DNA from: Nemertoderma westbladi
Lineage: Eukaryota; Xenacoelomorpha; Nemertodermatida; Nemertodermatidae
Direction of reading: 5' to 3'
DNA length: 64,000 nt
Assembly (NCBI GenBank): GCA_032718475.1
Contig: JAUCBJ010001640.1
Span: 1-64,000, forward strand
Both the position numbers and the translations under genes were made by a program. Of the stretch, positions 53,041 to 63,540 are shown in pieces; position 1 is the first letter of the stretch, and every line of letters starts with the position of its first letter. The notes beneath the pieces are model-generated. The model was given only the letters and a program-made list of their open reading frames with translations, was not told where the DNA came from and did no database searches.

Positions 53041-53319
53041 AGTACTGTATAATATATAGATACAGATCAGTAACAGGAGCGGCGGCTTGTTTGATGTTAC
53101 CTTGCAGTAAGAACGCGGCACCCCTTTGATCTACTGGGTTTTGTAAAACAATTCAACGACGCTGTTTTTTAATATGTCGTCAAAAGTAGTGCGGTGCGTA
53201 GCAGAGTTTAATAATAACCCTATGTGACGAGAATATTTGACGTTTGTGCCATTTCAATTTATATTTTATATTTTACATCACTAGCTATGTAAAAGAGGAG
53301 CGTTGAGGAAACCATTATT

Positions 53320-53440
53320 GGATGTTTGCAACCGGAAGTTGAAAGTGTAAAAACCATGAATTTGGACTAAAAGTCAACTAAAGCCTCGCCCCATGAAAGG
53401 AGACCTCGGTGTACCACCAAACTATTGTGAAATCACTCTT
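53320..53440 (+). pseudogene. Fragment of RTE-like family B beside the minisatellite
   Basis: ATTATTGGATGTTTGCAACC, TGAATTTGGACTAAAAGTCA and AAAGGAGACCTCGGTGTACC match, in reverse, 49560-49660 of the family B copy. The similarity stops abruptly where the minisatellite begins. Confidence 0.75.
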
Positions 53441-55765
53441 CAGAGATAAATGTAGTTAGGAGTTGAGTGTGGATAGGTGTAGTTAGGAGTGGAATGGGAA
53501 TAGGTGTAGTTAGAAGTGGAGATAGGTGTTGTTAGGAATGGAGTGGATATTGGTGTAGTTAGGAGTGTAGTGGATATAGGTGTAGTTAGTAGTGGAGATA
53601 GGTGTTGTTAGGAATGGAGTGGAGATTGGTGTAGTTAGGAGTGTAGTGGATATAGGTGTAGTTAGGAGTGGTGTGGAGATTGGTGTAGTTAGGAGTGTAG
53701 TGGATATAGGTGTAGTTAGTAGTGGAAATAGGTGTTGTTAGGAATGGAGTGGAGATTGGTGTAGTTAGGAGTGGAGATAGGTGTTGTTAGGAATGGAGTG
53801 GATATTGGTGTAGTTAGGAGTGTAGTGGATATAGGTGTAGTTAGTAGTGGAGATAGGTGTTGTTAGGAATGGAGTGGAGATTGGTGTAGTTAGGAGTGTA
53901 GTGGATATAGGTGTAGTTAGGAGTGGTGTGGAGATTGGTGTAGTTAGGAGTGTAGTGGATATAGGTGTAGTTAGTAGTGGAAATAGGTGTTGTTAGGAAT
54001 GGAGTGGAGATTGGTGTAGTTAGGAGTGGAGTGGGAATAGGTGTAGTTAGTAGTGGAGATTGGTGTTGTTAGGAATGGAGTGGACATTGGTGTAGTTAGG
54101 AGTGGAATGGGAATAGGTGTAGTTAGAAGTGGATATAGGTGTTGTTAGGATTGGAGTGGAGATTGGTGTAGTTTGGAGTGCAGTGGATATAGGTGTAGTT
54201 AGTAGTGTAGATAGGTGTTGTTAGGAATGGAGTGGATATTGGTGTAGTTAGGAGTGTAGTGGATATAGGTGTAGTTAGTAGTGGAGATAGGTGTTGTTAG
54301 GATTGGAGTGGAGATTGGTGTAGTTAGGAGTGGAATGGGAATAGGTGTAGTTAGTAGTGGAGATAGGTGTTGTTAGGAATGGAGTGGAGATTGGTGTAGC
54401 TAGGAGTGTAGTGGATATAGGTGTTGTTAGTAGTGGAGATAGGTGTTGTTAGGAATGGAGTGGAGATTGGTGTAGTTAGGAGTGGAATGGGAATAGGTGT
54501 AGTTAGTAGTGGAGATAGGTGTTGTTAGGAATGGAGTGGAGATTGGTGTAGTTAGGAGTGGAATGGGAATAGGTGTAGTTAGAAGTGGAGATAGGTGTTG
54601 TTAGGATTGGAGTGGAGATTGGTGTAGTTTGGAGTGCAGTGGATATAGGTGTAGTTAGTAGTGTAGATAGGTGTTGTTAGGAATGGAGTGGAGATTGGTG
54701 TAGTTAGTAGTGGAAAGGGAATAGGTGTAGTTAGAAGTGGAGATAGGTGTTGTTAGGATTGGAGTGGATATTGGTGTAGTTAGGAGTGTAGTGGATATAG
54801 GTGTAGTTAGGAGTGGAGTGGAGATTGGTGTAGTTAGGAGTGTATTGGATATAGGTGTAGTTAGTAGTGGAGATAGGTGTTGTTAGGAATGGAGTGGAGA
54901 TTGGTGTAGTTAGGAGTGGAATGGGAATAGGTGTAGTTAGTAGTGGAGATAGGTGTTGTTAGGAATGGAGTGGAGATTGGTGTAGTTAGGAGTGGAATGG
55001 GAATAGGTGTAGTTAGAAGTGGAGATAGGTGTTGTTAGGATTGGAGTGGAGATTGGTGTAGTTTGGAGTGTAGTGGATATAGGTGTAGTTAGTAGTGTAG
55101 ATAGGTGTTGTTAGGAATGGAGTGGAGATTGGTGTAGTTAGGAGTGGAAAGGGAATAAGTGTAGTTAGAAGTGGAGATAGGTGTTGTTAGGATTGGAGTG
55201 GAGATTGGTGTAGTTAGGAGTGTAGTGGATATAGGTGTAGTTAGGAGTGGAGTGGAGATTGGTGTAGTTAGGAGTGTAGTGGATATAGGTGTAGTTAGTA
55301 GTGGAGATAGGTGTTGTTAGGAATGGGGTGGAGATTGGTGTAGTTAGGAGTGGAATGGGAATAGGTGTAGTTAGAAGTGGAGATAGGTGTTGTTAGGAAT
55401 GGAGTGGAGATTGGTGTAGTTAGGAGTGGAAAGGGAATAAGTGTAGTTAGAAGTGGAGATAGGTGTTGTTAGGATTGGAGTGGAGATTGGTGTAGTTAGG
55501 AGTGTAGTGGATATAGGTGTAGTTAGGAGTGGAGTGGAGATTGGTGTAGTTAGGAGTGTAGTGGATATAGGTGTAGTTAGTAGTGTAGATAGGTGTTGTT
55601 AGGAATGGAGTGGAGATTGGTGTAGTTAGGAGTGGAGTGGATATAGGTGTAGTTAGTAGTGTAGATAGGTGTTTTTAGGAATGGAGTGGAGATTGGTGTA
55701 GTTAGGAGTGGAGTGGATATAGGTGTAGTTAGTAGTGGTGATAGGTGTTGTTATGAATGGAGTGG
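53441..55765. repeat. 2.3-kb G/T-rich minisatellite with higher-order structure
   Basis: Built from three related blocks: GGTGTAGTTAGGAGTGTAGTGGATATA (27 bp class), GGTGTAGTTAGTAGTGGAGATA (22 bp class) and GGTGTTGTTAGGAATGG plus AGTGGAGATT (27 bp class). They combine in a roughly 76-bp higher-order unit with deletions and swaps. C is almost absent from this strand. No coding potential. Confidence 0.93.
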
Positions 55766-55879
55766 ATGCCAGTGGATTGTTGCTGCCAAAATATATTTCA
55801 AAATTATTCTATAAAATATAGAATTAGACCGCAAGCAGAAAAACTACTGTGTAAGAGCCTAAATAGATTTCGACCTAAT

Positions 55880-57310
55880 ACAGTAGATCATCAATAGCTC
55901 AGTTACAATAGAATTCTGTTAAATCGCATTAGGGATCCCATTGAGAGACTGATCCATGGAAATCAGAATGGGTTCCGTAAAGGTCGTGGGACCATGGAAC
56001 CCATTTTGGCACTTAGAAGGATAATTGAAGATTTATCAAAAAAGAAAGACAGGCATCTGGGTGTTATCTTTGTTGAGTTCGTCAAGGCCTTTGATTCAGT
56101 CTCTCGCTCAAGTATGTTCAGCATACTATCATTATATAGGATTCCTGATGAAATTATTGCAGCAATCAGATCAGTATACGATGGTTCGACGACATTTGTG
56201 TCTACTGTTGATGGTGACAAAGTACCATTCGAAGTGTTATGGGGAGTCATATAGGGAGAAACACTTGTTGCACCATTCACATTCATAATTGTGGTTGACT
56301 ATGTTCTACGCATGTCCTTAGATCATCACAATGATGATGGGGTGATGGTAATTCCACCTAACGGTTCCAGAAGTCGAGGAAATCCTGCCAAGTACCTAAC
56401 TGATCTAGACTTTGCTGATGACTTAGGAGTACTCTCAGAATCACTAGAGGGAGCCCTACGGCTCCTTAGAACTAGCTGCATTTAGTGTTGATCTTTTTGC
56501 TAACTCCAAAAAGACCAAAATTTTGACAGTTAACTTTGAAAGTCCTCAGCAAGTCTCTGATCGGTTGAGCATAAGCTCAAAGGATGGTATGCTAAGCATG
56601 TTGACGACTTCTGTTACCTGGGATCATGGATCCGGAAGTCAGGTAAGGACCTTCGAATACGTAAGGAAAAGGCATGGGCAGCCTTGAATAGGCTTTCCGG
56701 GATTTGGAAGTCACATAGAATTCATCGGAAACTTAACGTGCGATTAATTAGAGCAGCAATGGTTCCAGTACTCCTCTATGGGAGTCCATGCTGGGCTCTA
56801 ACTGCTGAGGATACCAAATTGCTGGATGGCACATTTACAAAAAAGCTACGTCGGGTTCACGTGTGTCAAGTACAATGCACCAATCTTCAATCAGACATTA
56901 TGTAAAATTGGAGGTGTCTCATTGGTTCCCCAAACTTGAAAACTAGAACAAAGCCGCCTCCGCTTTGCAGGACATTGTTTTCGCCGGGAGGATCAGCCTG
57001 TGCAAAATCTTGTGCTTTGGCACCCCCATAGAGAAAATAAGCATGGTGGACAGCCCATGACTTCTTGAGACGCTTCCTAAAGGACACTGGCCTTGAGGAT
57101 GCGAAATATCTAGCAAATGTCATGGGTGGTAGGGAGTTGTAGCGGCGCAATTTTATTGATAAGCCGGCATAGCATTCTTAATGCACGCTGCATTGGGGTT
57201 GCCAATTGTGGATTGCTGGGTGGTGGCAAAATGTTTTTGTTAAGCTGGCATAGCATCTCAATTTGCTGTTTCAATGCAGCAGGCCAGTTATAGTAGTAGT
57301 AGCGCTGTGG
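55880..57310 (+). pseudogene. RTE-like LINE family A, longest copy with RT domain
   Basis: From about 55940: QNGFRKGRGTMEPILALRRI, FVEFVKAFDSVSRSSM (motif A with the expected Asp changed to Glu), DGSTTFVSTVDG, LWGVI followed by TAG where Gln is expected (motif B), then DLDFADDLGVLS (motif C). After frameshifts come LLYGSPCWALTAEDTKLLDG and the common family A C-terminal region, TTATTGATAAGCCGGCATAG and a variant 3' UTR ending in TAGTAGTAG (about 57290-57300). Several stops and shifts: inactive. The 5' boundary is uncertain, near 55880. Confidence 0.87.
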
Positions 57311-57775
57311 AGATTATTGAAGGAATTTAATCTCTCCTGCACTTTTGACATTTGTCGACTTCAAAAAAGCATTCGACTCTATTCATAGAGGTAAAATGCT
57401 TGGAAAATCTTAGCTCTATCAAAAATGGATACCATTTGACCTGTGAAGACGAAGTTCTTTCAAGCCACAGTGGAAAGAGTACTGCCATAGGAGGTGAGAC
57501 CTGGGCACTGACGAAATCACTTGAACAACGAATTGACGTTTTCTACACAAGACTACTAAAGGTAGCCCTAAACATCAGCTGTACATTAGCTCTACTTTTC
57601 TGGCAACCAACACAAGGAAAGCATATCGCGGACGACCGGCTGTAGTCCAACTAGAAAGGGATACTGAATTCGAGAGAAACAAAATTGCGACAACTATGGA
57701 GAATCGGGAAGCCTGGAAGGATCTCATTTCCGCTGGCCGAGTTCGCTCGACCTAGTAGTAGTAGTAGTAGTAGCA
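57311..57775 (+). pseudogene. RTE-like LINE family B, internally deleted
   Basis: Starts with FVDF-type motif A sequence (TTTGTCGACTTCAAAAAAGC, KKAFDSIHRGKML) and jumps directly to the region after the RT palm (SHSGKSTA, ETWALTKSLEQRID, YTRLLKVALNIS). It ends with LERDTEFERNKIATTMENRE and AWKDLISAGRVRS, TAG repeats (57752-57772) and the family B 3' flank. The RT core between is deleted. Confidence 0.85.
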
Positions 57776-57879
57776 ATCTGTTAGGGTAATTGGATAATAA
57801 TAATAAGGTTAGGTGAATTAGAGTAAAACTTATGTAAATATATAGCAGCGAGTGGGAAAATATACGCATTGAGGAAGAC

Positions 57880-59810
57880 GGGAATGTGGGAAGTTGGAAA
57901 TATGTAGAGATTATGGGATGATGGGAATGTGGGGAGATGGATGAGAATGTGGGTAGGCGGGAATGTGGGGAGATAGATGGGAATGTGGCAAGATGGGGAT
58001 GTGGGAAGATGGATAGGGATCTGGGAAGGTGGATGGAAATGTGTAAAATGGATGGGAATGTGGGAAGATGGATGGGAATGTGGGGAGGTGGGAATGTGAG
58101 AAGATCGATGAGATTGTGGGTAGGCGGGAATGTGGGGAAATAGATGGGAATGTGGCAAGATGGGGATGTGGGAAGATGGATAGGGCTCTGGGAAGGTGGA
58201 TGGAAATGTGTAAAATGGATGGGGATGTGGGAAGATGGATGGGAATGTGGGGAGGTGGGAATGTGAGAAGATGGATGAGATTGTGGGTAGGCGGGAATGT
58301 GGGGAAATAGATGGGAATGTGGCAAGATGGGGATGTGGGAAGATGGATGGGGATCTGGGAAGGTGGATGGAAATGTGTAAAATGGATGGGAATGTGGGAA
58401 GATGGATGGGAATGTGGGGAGGTGGGAATGTGAGAAGATGGATGAGATTGTGGGTAGGCGGGAATGTGGGGAAATAGATGGGAATGTGGCAAGATGGGGA
58501 TGTGGGAAGATGGATGGGGATCTGGGAAGGTGGATGGAAATGTGTAAAATGGATGGGAATGTGGGAAGATGGATGGGAATGTGGGAAGGTGGATGGGAAT
58601 GTGGCAAGATGGGAATGTGGGAAGATGGATGGGAATCTGGAAAGGTGGATGGAAATGTGTAAAATGGATGGGAATGTGGGAAGATGGATGGGAATGTGGG
58701 AAGGTGGATGGGAATGTGGCAAGATGGGGATGTGGGAAGATGGATGGGAATCTGGAAAGGTGGATGGAAATGTGTAAAATGGATGGGAATGTGGGAAGAT
58801 GGATGGGAATGTGGGAAGGTGGATGGGAATGTGTAAAATGGATGGGAATGTGGGAAGATGGATGGGAATGTGGGAAGGTGGATGGGAATGTGGCAAGATG
58901 GGGATGTGGGAAGATGGATGGGAATCTGGAAAGGTGGATGGAAATGTGTAAAATGGATGGGAATGTGGGAAGATGGATGGGAATGTGGGAAGGTGGATGG
59001 GAATGTGGCAAGATGGGGATGTGGGAAGATGGATGGAGATCTGGGAAGGTGGATGGAAATGTGTAAAATGGATGGGAATGTGGGAAGATGGATGGGAATG
59101 TGGGAAGGTGGATGGGAATGTGGCAAGATGGGGATGTGGGAAGATGGATGGGAATCTGGAAAGGTGGATGGAAATGTGTAAAATGGATGGGAATGTGGGA
59201 AGATGGATGGGAATGTGGGGAGGTGGGAATGTGGCGAGATGGATGAGAATGTGGGAAGATGGGAATGTGGGGAGATGGATGGGCATGTGGAAAGATGGAT
59301 GGGAATCTTGGGTGATAGCAATATGGGAAGATGGATGGGAATGTGGGAAGATGAATATGAATGTGGGAAGATGGGAATGTGGGAAGATAAGAAGGGAATC
59401 TAGGCGTACATGGATGGGAATCTGGGGAGATGGGATTGCGGGAAGAAGGTGGGAATGTGTGGAGTTGGGAATGTGGGAAGATAGATGGGAATGTGAGGAG
59501 TTGGGAATGTGGGAAAATGGATGGGAACGTGGGAAGATGGATGTGAATGTGGGAGGATGGATGGGAATTTATGATGATGGGAATGTGGCGAGATGGATGG
59601 GAATGTGGGGAGTTGGAAATTTGGGAAAATGGATGGAAATGTGGGAAGATGGAATGAAATGTGGGGAAGACGGATGGGAATGTAAAAGATGGGAATGTGG
59701 CGAGATGGATCGGCATGTGGGGAGATGGATATGATTGTGGGAAGAAGGGAATGTGGGAAGATAGATGGGAATGTGGGAATATGGATGGGAATGTGGGAAG
59801 ATGGATACTA
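57880..59810. repeat. 1.9-kb G-rich minisatellite with 167-bp and 115-bp higher-order units
   Basis: Basic motif GGGAATGTGGGAAGATGGAT. In the left part a larger unit of exactly 167 bp recurs (ATGGATGGGAATGTGGGGAG at about 58068, 58235, 58402), then units of about 115 bp (for example 58858 to 58973). The array degenerates toward 59400-59800. It begins where the family B 3' flank reads GGGAATGTGGGAAG, and the homologous flank at 48190-48240 has a single such motif. Minus-strand frames of up to 601 codons and plus-strand frames of up to 253 codons are by-products of the repeat. Confidence 0.94.
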
Positions 59811-60900
59811 CTACAATCATCGGCCTGCTGCCTTGAAACTGCACATTGAGATGCTATGTCAGCTTAACAAAACATTTTGTCATCACCATGCAATCAACAA
59901 TTGGCAAGCCCAATGCAGCGTACATCAAAAATGCTGTGCCGGTTTATCAAGAAAATTGCACCGCCACAACTCCCTATCACCCATGACATTTGCTAGATCA
60001 TCCGCATCTTCAAGGCCAGTGTCCTTTAAGATGCGTATCAAGAAAGTCATGGGCTGTCCACCATACTTATTCTTTCCATGATGCCGCCAAAGCACAAGAT
60101 TATGCACTGGCTGGTCCTCACGGCGAAAGCAATGTCCTGCAAAGCGGAGGCGGCTGTGTTCTAATGTCAAGCTTGGTGAGACACCTCCAATGTTATACAA
60201 TGTTTGTTGGAGATGTGTGCATTGTACTTGAGACAGTGAACCCGGCGTAGCATTCTTTTGAATGTTCCATCCAGAGATTTGGTGCAATCAGCAGTCAGAG
60301 CCCAGCATGGACTCCCATAGAGGAGTACTGGTACTACTGCACTTCAAAATAATCGTACCTTAAATTTCCGATGTATTCTATGTGACTTCCAAATCCTGGA
60401 AAGCCCATTCAAGGCTGCCCATGCTTTCCATTACGTATTCGAAGGTCCTCATCTGACTTCCGAATCCATGATCCCAGGTAACAGAAGTCGTCCACATGCT
60501 CAAGCATACCATCATTTGATCTTATGCTCATACGATCAGACATTTCCTGAGGACTTTCAAGGTTAACTGTCAAAATTTTAGTCTTCTTCGAGTTAACAAA
60601 AACACCAACACTAAATGCAGCCTGTTATAATGAGCTTAGGCCCCATTAGACTCCCTCTAGTGGTTCTGAGAGAACTAGTAAATCATCAGCAAAGTCTAGA
60701 TCAGTTAGGTACTTGGTTGAATTTCCTCGACTTCTGGAGCCAGTCGGTGGAGTTACCATCACCCACATCGTCATTATGAATTATGATGATCTAAGGACAT
60801 ACGTTGAACATAGTCAACTACAATTGTAAATAAGAATGGTGCAAGTGTGTCACCCTGGAGGACTCCCCATAACATTTCGAATGGATTTGTGTGAAACAAG
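59811..60900 (-). pseudogene. RTE-like LINE family A, inverted relative to 55880-57310
   Basis: Begins on the plus strand with CTACTACAATCATCGGCCTG (the TAG tail in reverse), has the same variant 3' UTR as the copy ending at 57310, then the coding tail (DTGLEDADDL, MGDRELWRC, LLYGSPCWALTA). It continues through frameshifts to the RT motif C region (near 60680) and motif B (LWG followed by LQGDTLAP, near 60860). Many stops. Together with 55880-57310 it encloses the family B copy and the minisatellite as an inverted pair. Confidence 0.85.
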
Positions 60901-61511
60901 ACACAAATGGCGTCGTACCTTTGACCCTTAGCTATTACACTTAGCTAGGATATAAATACAATCACCAAATAATAGTTTCACCTATATGTATTCGTTTCAA
61001 GTTTCGCTATCAACGTAAAGTTTACTCACCTTCAAATACCATCTCCGTATTGTCAAAATGTTAATTTCACACACATCGCTCATATTATACTGACTGGGTT
61101 GGTGAAGAATGGGACGGATTAATATTCTGACACAACAAACCAATGCAAGAAACTACCCTTCAGGTCCCCTTTTCAACTAGATCTGGTTATTTTTGTTTCT
61201 ATATAAGTCTGTTGTGATGAATTGAAAAAAACGATATGATCCAATCACAATGTTTGTCTTGTATGTGTTTAAATTTGAAAATCCCGCCAATTTGGCGTTC
61301 ATGCTACTATATCACTGTAGTGACATCCTTTGATGCCTGCATTCCCACTGTGCTGGGCGGTACAATTTACAGTAGTGCTGGTTTGGGGTTTTGTTATTTT
61401 AAACAAGTTTAGTTTCGTAGTTAGATTTATTATATTTTTTAACATTTTACTACATACTAAAAGCTCAAATTTGGCATAGTTATTTTAATGTTTAATTTAA
61501 TCTTCGGTGAT
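60901..61511. other. Noncoding, upstream of the BAZ1A homologue
   Basis: No repeat or gene recognised. Because the first coding exon of the BAZ1A homologue lies at 62419, this stretch probably includes its promoter; no TATA-box pattern stands out. Confidence 0.4.
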
Positions 61512-61566
61512 GAAAAGACTGCTGGAAATATAGTATTTCAGAAGTTGACGATAGCAAAACTGCGAG
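61512..61566 (+). other. Candidate 5' UTR exon end for the BAZ1A homologue
   Basis: AAACTGCGAG/GTATGTG at 61566-61567 is a good splice donor following a stretch with no ATG-led ORF. It lies about 850 bp before the acceptor at 62417-62418. Proposed only because the coding exon opens after an acceptor, requiring an upstream noncoding exon. The 5' limit is arbitrary. Confidence 0.25.
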
Positions 61567-62418
61567 GTATGTGTTCAATTATTTTGAATTTGCGCCTTGT
61601 ATCGGTAGATATCCTTTTATTTTCTGTAAATAGAGGACACAGCATAGTGTAATATAAGTAATATACATAATATAATTACAATATTAATACATTACCGATG
61701 TTTAAAGAGTAGAAAATGTCTAACCTGCTCTATATTAATTTAACGCAATACGGTAGGTAGTGTGTGCTGGTGTGTGTAGGGCGTAGGGAGTGGATGGCAG
61801 GGCCTATGTTGGCAACTAGCTACCGCATTACCGGCAGGCCGATATTGTGGTTGCCAGCTAGCTATCTAGCTCCCGGTGCACGGGCCGGCCAGTACAACCA
61901 ACTCCGAGCATCCAATCACCCAAGATCGTTCTTTGTTAAACTCAATTTCAAAGCGTTAGGCCTATTTTATTCCGTGGCTTTTCGTTGTTAATTTTTCTAG
62001 TATAAATTCAGAAATATATTAGCAATAATAACAATAACAATGTACGTCATTGGATATATATTAGGCCTACTGTATATAATGGTAATCACATTGATTTGAG
62101 GTATGAGATTAGTGGAGAAGAGAGGAGTAATGGTTATTTTTACTAAGGCCACTCACTAAGGGTGACACTGACACAGATAAAACTGAAAATAAGTAATAAT
62201 TATTTTTTGAAGGTATCTCATAGACAGCAGACAGGCGTTGGAATTTCAATTCAAATGGGTTCAATATAAATTTATTAATATTATAAAAATTACCCTCTCG
62301 AGATTCAATTATTATAATTATCATCCTAGCTAGGTAATATTGTACTCTATAGCCGGTTTTAGTTTTCTAATCAATATTTTAAATTATAATGTAACGTTCT
62401 TTTTTTTTTTATTTTAAG

Positions 62419-62544
62419 GTTTGTATCTAGAATGCCTCTATTAAGAAAGAAACCATTTGTTCCCATCAAACCCCCACCCAATCTTCACACAGAAGAGGAG
62501 GTATTCCACTGCACAATTACCAATGAAATATTTCGATGTTACAA
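62419..62544 (+). CDS. BAZ1A: BAZ1A/ACF1 homologue, first coding exon
   Basis: After a T-rich acceptor (TTATTTTAAG ending at 62418) the exon has 13 bp of 5' UTR and ATG at 62432. It encodes 37 residues plus two bases before the donor GTAAGT at 62545. The peptide begins MPLLRKKPF, continues with KPPPNL, then EEEVFHCTITNEIFR, and closely follows the N-terminus of vertebrate BAZ1A (MPLL.RKPF...KPP..L...EEVF.C..TNEIFR), the start of the WAC region. BAZ1A/ACF1 is the non-catalytic subunit of the ISWI remodelling complexes ACF and CHRAC and guides nucleosome spacing in the nucleus. The exon ends in phase 2. The next exon (DDFFER-type sequence) is not in the remaining 1.4 kb, so the gene runs off the right edge. 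Orthology rests on a short peptide recalled from the family. Confidence 0.85.
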
Positions 62545-62769
62545 GTAAGTTCGTAAATTATTGTTTATTTTTCTATGAGTTTCGAGTATTAATGAAACAG
62601 GAATAGCAGAATATCCGCTTAAATGAACTAACTGACTGTTGACACATCGATGAGGAAATGGAAATTAATATGGCGGATGCCACTGCTGTTGTAGCGCCAT
62701 CTATTTTTCGTACTATTATTTTTTTAATTGTATAGTATCGTAAGCGTATTATTTGGGATTTAAGCAGCA

Positions 62770-62870
62770 GCTAAAGCAGGAGCTTGGTCTAGTGGTTACA
62801 ATCCTGGGCTTCCAATCAGGAGTCCCTGGTTCGAACCATAGATGGGGCAGCACTGCCCCATCTAGTGGAA
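62770..62870 (+). mobile_element. tRNA-derived SINE head
   Basis: GCTTGGTCTAGTGGTTACAA matches a D-arm/A box (TGGTCTAGTGG), and CCCTGGTTCGAACCATAG a T-arm/B box (GGTTCGAAC). A possible anticodon stem CCTG...CAGG encloses TTCC. The acceptor stem does not pair, so this is a tRNA-like (Gly/Glu-type) promoter region rather than a tRNA gene. It leads directly into the 63-bp array and lies in the first coding intron of the BAZ1A homologue. Confidence 0.65.
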
Positions 62871-63540
62871 AGGTTTACCGTGGAAAATCACCCATGGTGG
62901 AGAACAGGCATTCCTTTAGGAAACGGAGTGGAAGGGTTTACTGTGGAAGTTCACCCAGGGTGGTGAACAGACATTCCTTTAGGAAACAGAGTGGAAGGGT
63001 TTACTGAGGAAGATCACCCATGGTGGAGAACAGGCATTCCTTTAGGAAACGGAGTGGAAGGGTTTACTGTGGAAGTTCACCCAGGGTGGTGAACAGACAT
63101 TCCTTTAGGAAACAGAGTGGAAGGGTTTACTGTGGAAGATCACCCATGGTGGTGAACAGGCATTCCTTTAGGAAACAGAGTGGAAGGGTTTACTGTGGAA
63201 GATCACCCATGGTGGTGAACAGGCATTCCTTTATGAACCAAAGTGGAAGGGTTTACTGTGGAAGATCACCCATGGTGGAGAACAGGCATTCCTTTAGGAA
63301 ACGGAGTGGAAGGGTTTACTGTGGAAGTTCACCCAGGGTGGTGAACAGACATTCCTTTAGGAAACAGAGTGGAAGGGTTTACTGTGGAAGATCACCCATG
63401 GTGGTGAACAGGCATTCCTTTAGGAAACGGAGTGGAAGGGTTTACTGTGGAAGATCACCCATGGTGGTGAACAGGCATTCCTTTATGAACCAAAGTGGAA
63501 GGGTTTACTGTGGAAGATCACTCATGGTGGTGAAAAGGTA
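62871..63540 (+). repeat. 63-bp minisatellite, about 10.5 copies
   Basis: The unit contains GGTTTACTGTGGAAGATCAC, CCATGGTGGTGAACAGGCAT and TCCTTTAGGAAACAGAGTGG, period 63 bp. Two unit types alternate (GATCACCCATGG versus GTTCACCCAGGG; AGGAAAC versus ATGAACC), indicating duplication of blocks of three to four units. A period of 21 codons produces an open frame of 177 codons, judged noncoding. The array starts inside the SINE body. Confidence 0.93.

Noticed and set aside
57651-59734. Very long overlapping ORFs (up to 601 codons, minus strand) rich in His/Pro/Ser
   Set aside because: They track the G-rich minisatellite exactly, are open in three minus-strand frames and on the plus strand too, and have no start or splice context. 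Repeat artefacts.
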